Shown here: positions 57,501 to 64,000 of the stretch, piece by piece
Numbering within the stretch: the stretch's first letter is position 1
Layout: each line of letters starts with the position of its first letter
Assembly (NCBI GenBank): GCA_029844215.1
Contig: CM056730.1
Coordinates: 49,240,924 to 49,304,923, forward strand
Origin: Przewalskia tangutica
Taxonomy: Eukaryota > Streptophyta > Magnoliopsida > Solanales > Solanaceae
Length of the DNA stretch: 64,000 bases
Direction: 5' to 3'
Position numbers and translations under genes: made by a program
The notes under the pieces: generated by a model
Databases searched by the model: none
What the model saw: the letters and a program-made list of their open reading frames with translations, nothing else
Told to the model about the DNA's origin: nothing

Positions 57501-58505
57501 GGCATGCGGCTGCGTTATATATATATATATATATGTGTTATATATGTGTACGCTGACAGTGAGGTGGGATGCCACGGGCGCGACACATGGTTATATGTTA
57601 CACATACGGCTGTCGGCAGTGATGTGGGATTCCACGGGCAGGAGAGATATATATGTGTTGTGTATGTGTACGCCGACAGTGAGGTGGGATGCCACGGGCG
57701 CGTCACATGGTTACATTTTACATTTATAGCTGGCGGCAGTGATGGGGGATTCCACGGGCACGCTTTGATATTTGTGTGACTTGATCGCGTCCCAGATTGG
57801 GCCGGGTAGTATATGCGTCCCTCCTTAAAGGGTCGGATTATGTTATGAAAGATAAGTAAGTTATATGGTAATGAACTTAAAGATTTTTCCTAATCGTGTA
57901 CGTAAGAATGTGGCTATAACTTTTATTGAAAATGGGAAATGATAATAAGGTACGATTAAGTTCATAAGTGGTAATGACACGGCAGGATCTGGTATGTACT
58001 TTTTATACTTGTCCCTGTCATTCTTTTGTACAGTTATGATCTGTTTACTGTACGTTATTTTTGTTCCATATTAAATTTTTGTTATCGACTTCTTCGTGGG
58101 CTGCGTTCATGCCCGCAGGTTTTAGGTAACCAGGTTGGTGATCCTTGCTCTTAGGATCTCGGTTCAGTTTTTGGGAAAAAGCTCCATTTGCTCTGGAGGC
58201 TTATCTCTTGGTACGGTTTTCCCTGAGGTTGTAGATTCATGTATATTCAGGGGTATGGCGGGGCCCTGTCCCGCCAAAGTTGTTATGTTAAAACTCTTAG
58301 AGGTCTGTAGTCACACATTGTGGGTCAGTTTATAAAGGAAAGGAGGCAACTGCTTCGGTTGTATATATATATATGTCCAGGAAGGTAGCCCTATCGGCTA
58401 ACCTGTTGTTTTATTTTATAAGTTTCATGTATGTTCCACTGATTATCTCTGATGTATACCTGTAAGGGTGCCTGTAGGGCACGATGCCCGAGCAGTGGGT
58501 CGTGT
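54539..58505 (+). mobile_element. R13 solo LTR inside the R12 chromodomain
   Basis: It starts TGTTACACCCCG and ends in a disturbed GGGTCGTG, about 3.97 kb, with no interior. The left flank is GACAT (54534-54538); the right flank reads GAACAT, which is GACAT with the LTR's final ACA blurred. Removing it rejoins the chromodomain frame as in R14. It contains (TA)n at about 57515-57535 and a 60-bp array at 57540-57780. Confidence 0.87.
57100..57790 (+). repeat. 60-bp minisatellite and TA microsatellite in R13
   Basis: The motif GGCAGTGATGTGGGATTCCA followed by CGGGC recurs about every 60 bp at 57550-57745 (four copies), with looser copies at 57113 and 57238. Between them are the repeated words CATGCTTATACGATGTGGGA and a pure TA run of about ten units. 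The same CGGCAGTGAGGAAGGATTCC word occurs once in R3 (12074), R9 (28999) and R11 (46605), so this array grew from a normal LTR motif. Confidence 0.85.
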
Positions 58506-58688
58506 GAACATGTTGAGGAAGTATCCTCACTTATTCTCTAAACCTTCAGGTAATTCATTTCCCTTACTTGTCAAGTTTTAATTGAAGTATTTTGCTTAAG
58601 TGTTATAATGTGGCCACGTGTGGCATTATTGGTATGAAGGGGTTGTAAAAGGAGACTATGTCGCTATCTATAAGATTGACTCCGAAAG
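58506..58688 (+). pseudogene. R12 pol end and 3' untranslated region
   Basis: From 58511 the chromodomain tail resumes (MLRKYPHLFSKPSGNSFPLL), ending in TAA at 58579-58581 exactly as R14 does at 62638-62640. The 3' spacer then runs to the polypurine tract, including GGCCACGTGTGGCATTATTG. Confidence 0.8.
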
Positions 58689-58724
58689 AACATTCGGGGA
58701 CGAATGTTTCTAAGGGGGAAAGAA
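58689..58724 (+). promoter_or_regulatory. R12 inverted repeat and polypurine tract
   Basis: AACATTCG (58689-58696), GGGA, CGAATGTT (58701-58708), then AAGGGGGAAAGAA up to the LTR. Confidence 0.9.
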
Positions 58725-60625
58725 TGTTACACCCCATAATTCCAGGACATGTGTATAAGAACGTACGTAAGAACTAAAAAACGTTAAGATTTGAGACTCG
58801 TAGAATTTACCAGAATTATAAAAATGTCGGAAAACGAAACATTATGGACGACTGGGAGGGTGACACGTGTCACCCCCACTCTAATGGGCTTGGACGAAAT
58901 GGACAAGGTCCAAATTGTCAAGTCTTGCAATGCCAAGGCTTGACATTGTTGACCAAGTCAATAAGCCCACCTAAGTCAAGATATTTAAATCTCATTCATC
59001 CTAACCCAATATGTGTTGTAATCTTGACCCTCCATGTTATTATATATTCATCCTTAGTAGCAAGACAAGCCTTAACACTTAGAAAAAAAATTGAAGACCC
59101 TTGTGGGAGCTCTCGGGTTAGGGCACCTTAGCAGGACAAAAAATTTCGTTTGTTGTCCACAATTCACAATACTTTAAACCAAGGTTCCTAAGGGTATTGT
59201 AAGGATATCTCAATAGAAAGATCCCGGAAAAATGTCGTTTTTGCATTAGTCGCAAGGTGAAAACCTAAGTCTCTTTCATAGGTTTTGTTTGGAACTTGAA
59301 GGAAAGTTGTTTGTGAACTTCTAAGGGCTTCAAGTGACAGATTGGAGTGTCAAGGAAAGGAGCTAAGTTGCTAAGGAGTTACTTCGGATCTTGAAGTCGG
59401 ATTAAGGCTTGTAAAGGTAACCATCTTGTCCTCTTAAGTGATTGAAGATTACTTATTGTTGTAGTTATACATTTGAACAAGCATGAGATGTATGTATTGG
59501 AGATTTATAAGTGTTATGGATATTGGAAGCCTAAATCCGAAATGACCATGTTAGCCATTTGAAATTGAAATACAATTTGGTCCATAGTTAGAATCGTCGC
59601 ATGTTATCTAATTGAAGATTGTAGGCGTTATAATCGATTGCGGCTATATAACATGTTAGACTAAACAACTTGGATTGAATAAGAATTGGAAAAAACTTTG
59701 CATTGTTGTACATTATGGCCGAAAATGGCATTGGTTATTGAATTACTTGGTATTAATTGTGGGCAGAATTTTACACGTCCTGTAAGGCGTGTAATCCCCT
59801 TTGATTGGTTGATGTGTTGAGCCTTAAATGTGGCATGTTTGGTTATTGAATATGGGCCTTGAAAAAGGTGGAAAAGTACGTAGAAACAAAGGAAGTGCTG
59901 TCCGATTTTCCGTAGAATTTGGTGACTTTACACTTAGAATATTCTACGTTTGAAGCTAGAGGTTAATAGACGTATTATGGTCATTATAGGTTGACATACT
60001 ACGCACGGCATATTGGACTTAGCAAGTGGATTGAACCGAAGAGGTATGTGGAACTTTCTTATCTCTTGAGCATGAGTAGTTGTAAATGTATAGTACGGTA
60101 GACGTACGGGATTTAAATGAATTTAGTTTCATTTGATATCCTTGACTTGTTTTAAGAATGTCCAAGTTGGTTGAGTTAGAGAATTAACTCACTTGTTTTA
60201 AAGGTTAAAGATATCTTAGTTTCTAAAGTTAAGAGACTTGAAGTATTTTGAAAGTATGTGATACTTGGTTTTTGAAAGTATAAGTCTCTTGGTTATAAAA
60301 AAGAATGTAAGTGTCTAAAGCATAAAGTTAGTATAACGGCTTTATGGGAAGTTGGTTATAATAACTTTATGGAAAGTTAAGAGAATGGTTTACTCTAGTA
60401 ATGTAAATAAAGAGGAAATGACTTGAAATGGAGAAAGGCAAATTGATTTGAAGGCATCAATTGCTTAAAGTTTTAAAGTAAAAAAAGTCACTTGGTTTAG
60501 AAGCCTATAAATGTATTTCTAAAAGGTATTGTGACTTGTCTTGAAAAGTAGATATGACTTGATACTACGGTTATTAGTATCTTGGAGTTTTATATGAAAA
60601 AGAGTCATTTTAAAAGATTAGAAGT
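58725..60625 (+). repeat. R12 3' LTR, 5' portion only
   Basis: It begins TGTTACACCCCATAATTCC after the polypurine tract. It stops after about 1.9 kb, at AAAAGATTAGAAG, where the R12 5' LTR (49434) continues TACGTAGTACTTTGGG but here Pol coding sequence starts. A promoter-like TTATTATATATTCATCC lies near 59037. Confidence 0.87.
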
Positions 60626-61172
60626 TTGTGAGAAGGGATTCCAGTTACTGAAGGAAAAGTTGACGACGGCTCCAGTTCTTACTCTTCCCGAGGGATTAGA
60701 GGGCTATGTGATTTATTGTGATGCCTAGGGTATCGGGCTAGGGTGCGTATTGATGCAGCACGGCAAGGTTATAGCCTATGCTTCTCGGCAGCTACGAAAG
60801 CATGAGAGGAATTACCCTACTCACGACTTAGAGTTGGCCGCATTTATTCATGCCTTGAAGATTTGGAGACATTATTTATACGGGGTTCATGTGGATATTT
60901 ATACAGACCACAAGAGCCTCCAGTACATCTTCAGGCAGGGGGAGCTGAACTTTCGGCAGAGACGGTGGTTAGAGTTGTTGAAGGATTATGATGTTGATAT
61001 CCTATATCATCCGGGAAAAGCCAAGGTGGTTGCAGATGCTTTGAGTCGTAGATCTATGGGGAGTTTGTCAGAGGTGCAGCCAGAGAGACATGACATGGTC
61101 CGTCAGATTCATCAGCTAGCGAGCCTTGGGGTTCGGTTGGTCGATACCGATGATAGTGGGGTACGGGTTTGA
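60626..61172 (+). pseudogene. R14 RT thumb edge and RNase H, one frame with two stops
   Basis: RNase H degrades the RNA strand during cDNA synthesis. The frame enters at CEKGFQLLKEKLTTAPVLTL. All four acidic catalytic positions can be seen: YCDA (60720), the Glu in HDLELAAF, YTDHKSLQYIF, and VVADALSRR near 61036-61062. A TAG at 60726-60728 directly follows YCDA, probably a Ser codon changed. The frame then closes at TGA 61170-61172, probably from CGA. The polymerase fingers and palm are missing, because a truncated LTR is joined directly to this domain at about 60626. Confidence 0.9.
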
Positions 61173-62085
61173 GAGATTGTCGAGTCTTCCACCGTTGAGG
61201 AGGTGAAGAGGCGACAGTATGAGGACCCAATTATGATACGGTATCGAGATACGGCTCTTCGAGAGGAGAAGAGTTTATTTGATGTAGCGCCTAATAGGGT
61301 GCTAAGATTCGAGGGAAGATTGTGTGTTCCCGATGTTGCAGGACTTCGTCAGCATATTCTGGGGGAGGCACACAGTGCTCATTACTCTATTCATCCGGGG
61401 TCGACTAAGATGTACCATGACCTCAGATGTATGTATTGGTGTGATGGCCTGAAGAGGGACATGGCAGGGTTTGTTGCTCAGTGTCCGAATTGTCAGCAGG
61501 TCAAGGTCGAGCACCAGAAGCCCGGTGGGCTATTGCAGGCGATTGATATTTCGACATCGAAGTGGGAGGTGATCAACATGGATTTTGTTACAGGGTTACC
61601 TCGTACTCAGAGGAAGTGTGATTCCATCTGGGTTATCAGAGACGGTGAAATCAGTCCACTTTCTTCCAGTTAGGACTACGTATTCGACTGAGGATTATGC
61701 TAGACTGTATATCAGAGAGGTTGTGAGACTGCACAGAGTTCCTATATCTATTATATCAGACAGAGGAGCCAAGTTTATGGCTAACTTCTGGAGGTCTTTC
61801 CAGAAGGGGTTAGGGACACATGTGAGTCTCGATCGCTTTTTCATCCTCGATCGACGGACAGCAGAGCGTACTATCCGCATACACTTGAGGATATCTTTGC
61901 GGGCTGTGTTATTGATTTCAGGGGTAGCTGGGAGGATCATTTGCCTCTTGTGGAGTTTGCTTATAACAACAGCTACCATTCTAGTATTCAGATGGCGCCA
62001 TATGAGGCTTTGTATGGGCGGAAGTGTAGGTCGCCGATCGGTTGGTTCGACGTGGGCGAGGTTCAGTTGGTTGGCCCAGACTTGA
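61173..62085 (+). pseudogene. R14 integrase zinc region and core
   Basis: In the same frame as RNase H, EVKRRQYEDPIMIRYRD leads to the H2C2 zinc region: HSAHYSIHPGSTKMYHDL and CPNCQQVKVEHQK. NMDFVTGLPRTQRKCDS opens the core, and the frame is lost near 61640, at the first catalytic Asp. A second frame gives VHFLPVRTTYSTEDYARLYI and ISDRGAKFMANFWRSF with the second Asp. Near 61820-61900 the region of the catalytic Glu is garbled (compare R12 53790-53870), with AERTI still readable. A third frame from 61941 carries LVEFAYNNSYHSSIQMAPYE and GRKCRSPIGWFDV. Best-preserved pol in the window, but not translatable. Confidence 0.88.
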
Positions 62086-62640
62086 TTCAGCAGGCTGTGG
62101 ATAAGGTGAAGCTTATCCAGAGACCGTTAGCGGCTCGAGTCGGCGGAAGTCTTACGCAGATAATCGGCGTCGACATTTGGAGTTTCAGGTTGACGATTGG
62201 GTCTTCTTGAAGGTATCACCCATGAAGGGTGTGATGAGGTTCGGAAAGAAGGGGAAACTTAGCCCAAGGTACATTGGGCCTTACCAGATCATCCGTAGAG
62301 TAGGCAAGGTTGCCTATGAGTTAGATCTGCCATCGGATTTAGAGGCGGTACATCCGGTCTTCCATGTTTCTATGTTGAGGAAGTGTATCGGAGATCCATC
62401 GAGAGTTTTCCCAATGAAGCGAGTCCAGTGTGAGATGGGTTATCGTATGAGGAGAGTCCCATAGCGATACTCGATCGCCAGTCGCGATCGGACGAGGATG
62501 TGGCTTCCGTCAAAGTCTTGTGGCGAAATGATAATAGAGAGGAGATGACTTGGGAAGCAGAAGAAGACATGATGAATAAGTATCTTCACTTATTCCCTAC
62601 ACCTTCAGGTAATTCATTTCCCTTACTTACCAAGTTTTAA
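62086..62640 (+). pseudogene. R14 integrase C-terminus and chromodomain-like tail
   Basis: FQVDDWVFLKVSPMKGVMRF, GPYQIIRRVGKVAYELDL and AVHPVFHVSMLRKCIGDPSR (62183-62400) form the usual C-terminal integrase module. After a stop at 62462-62464 and a shift, EDVASVKVLWRNDNREEMTW (about 62497-62556) and EAEEDMMNKYLHLFPTPSG form the chromodomain-like end, with TAA at 62638-62640. Chromodomain tails in this lineage are thought to steer integration to heterochromatin, which fits the nested setting. Confidence 0.88.
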
Positions 62641-62747
62641 TTGAAGTATTTTGCTTAAGTGCTACTATGTGGCCACGTGTGGCATTATTGGTATGTAGGG
62701 GTTGTAAAAGGAGACTATGTCGCTATCTATAAGATTGACTCCGAAAG
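62641..62747 (+). other. R14 3' untranslated region
   Basis: Nearly identical to 58582-58688 of R12, with the common GGCCACGTGTGGCATTATTG. R12 and R14 are therefore one subfamily. Confidence 0.8.
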
Positions 62748-62782
62748 AACATTCGGGGACGAATGTTTCTAAGGGGGAAGAA
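62748..62782 (+). promoter_or_regulatory. R14 inverted repeat and polypurine tract
   Basis: AACATTCG (62748-62755), GGGA, CGAATGTT (62760-62767), then AAGGGGGAAGAA up to the LTR. Confidence 0.9.
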
Positions 62783-64000
62783 TGTTACACCCCGAAATTC
62801 CAGGATATGTATATAAGAACATACGTAAGAAACTAGGATGCTAAAAGACTCATAGAATTTATCGGAATTATGGAAATATTGGGAAATGAAATATTACGAC
62901 GAATGGGAGGGTGACACGTGTCACCCCCCCTTGGTTGGTCTTAGTCGAATTAGACCAAGGGCTAGAAGGTCTTTTGACCAAAGCTTGGATGAACAAGTCT
63001 TGCAAGCTCAAGCTTGAGATTATTGACTAAGTCAAAGAGTCCACTTGTCTTGATATTTAAATTCTTTCATCTAAGACCACACAAGTGTATTGATCTAGAC
63101 CCTTCATTTAATTATATAAGCATACAAGTCTTCCACACTTAGAAAAATTTCAAGAAAACTTGTTCTTGTTCATTGAAGCTCTCGGGTTAGGCATCAACAA
63201 GAAGAGAAAAAATTTTGTTTGTGGTTCAATAATCCCAACACTTTAAACCAAGGTTCCTAAGGGTATTGTAAAGATATCTCAATAGAAAGATCCCGGAAAA
63301 GTTTGGTTTTTGCATTAGTCGCAAGGTGAAAACCTAAGTCGCTTTCATAGGTTTTGTTTGGAAATTGAAGGGAAGTTGTTTGTGAACTTTTAAGGTCTTC
63401 AAGTGGCGGATTGGAGTGTCAAGGAAAGGAGCTAAGTTTCTAAGGAGCGACTTCGGATCTTGAAGTTGGATTAAGGCTTGTCAAGGTAACAATCTTGTTC
63501 TCTTAGTGTTATAAGATTACATATTGTTGTAATTATGGATATAAACAAGCATGAGATATATATTGAAGATTGAAATGTTATGGATATTTGGATGGAATCC
63601 GAAAGTTGTATGTTTAACCTTAAGATTGTAATTTGATTTAGTTATTATTTAGTCGTCGCATGTTATCTAAAGAGAGGATTGTGGTTGTTATATCGATTGC
63701 GACTATATAACATGTTAGACTAAACAACTTGGATTAAAAAGGAATTGGAAAGGATTATATGTTGTTGCACCTATTAGCCGTGAATGGCATTGTCTTTTGG
63801 ACTACTTTGACATCAATTGTGAGGCAGAATTTTACACGTCATGTTAGGCGTGTAATCCCCTTTTGTTAGCTATATTGTTGAGCCTTAAATGTGGCATGTT
63901 TGGTTATTGAATTCGGGTCTTGAAAAAGGTGGAAAAGTACGTAGAAACAAAGGAAGTGTTGTCCGATTTTCCGTAGAATTTGGTGACTTTACACTTAGAA
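62783..64000 (+). repeat. R14 3' LTR, first 1.2 kb (runs off the right edge)
   Basis: It begins TGTTACACCCCGAAATTCC and follows the R12 LTR through TATATAAGCATAC (near 63113), GTCGCAAGGTGAAAACCTAA and TACACGTCATGTTAGGCGTG. The window ends inside it. Confidence 0.88.

Noticed and set aside
57447..57779. Overlapping ORFs with YIYIYI stretches
   Set aside because: They come from the TA microsatellite and the 60-bp array in R13.
60626..62640. Endogenous plant pararetrovirus (caulimovirid) as the source of pol
   Set aside because: An integrase and a chromodomain-like tail follow RNase H, LTRs and polypurine tracts flank it, and no movement or coat protein is seen; this is a Ty3/gypsy retrotransposon.

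Overview
This window is intergenic heterochromatin from a large plant genome, probably a eudicot and most likely Solanaceae-like. That placement rests on my memory of the LTR ends (TGTTACACCCCG...GTGACA) and is only moderately secure. I see no host gene, tRNA or rRNA. Almost every base belongs to Ty3/gypsy retrotransposons with very long LTRs (about 2.5-4 kb), an initiator-Met tRNA primer site (TGGTATCAGAGC) and, where pol survives, RNase H, integrase and a C-terminal chromodomain-like segment. This fits the Del/Tekay chromovirus lineage. The elements are nested and mostly broken. I number them R1-R14. Layout: 1-3722, R1 (minus), gag plus 5' LTR, inserted in the 3' end of R2. 3723-7247, R2 pol tail and 3' LTR. 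7248-12700, R3, in whose gag R2 sits: gag, a noncoding block, an integrase remnant and a 3' LTR. 12701-20040, end of R4, whose 3' LTR is split by R5, a minus-strand solo LTR (13813-19819, 5-bp duplication TTACC). R5 itself carries R6 (about 16093-18556), a poly(A)-tailed LINE-like insertion with an intact 698-codon ORF of unknown function. 20041-21212, a minus LTR fragment (R7). 21213-36190, R8, whose gag is interrupted by a complete element R9 (25893-35133, duplication GTTCA). 36190-48293, a minus LTR fragment (R10) interrupted by a second complete element R11 (38022-47197, duplication CATAT). 48294-60625, R12, truncated at both ends, its chromodomain split by solo LTR R13 (54539-58505). 60626-64000, R14, pol from RNase H to chromodomain plus the start of its 3' LTR. 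How the parts relate: only R12 and R14 keep recognisable pol. R3, R9 and R11 (and probably R8) have gag followed by a shared noncoding block in place of most of pol, so they look like non-autonomous partners. Every element end carries an 8-bp inverted repeat (AACATTCG / CGAATGTT) just before the polypurine tract. Several LTRs contain a minisatellite in a comparable region, with a different unit in each subfamily. The most unusual items are the R6 ORF, the shared noncoding block, the pre-PPT hairpin, the LTR minisatellites, and a pattern of small errors at CAG/CTG/CCGG sites that may be a sequencing artefact of CHG methylation.
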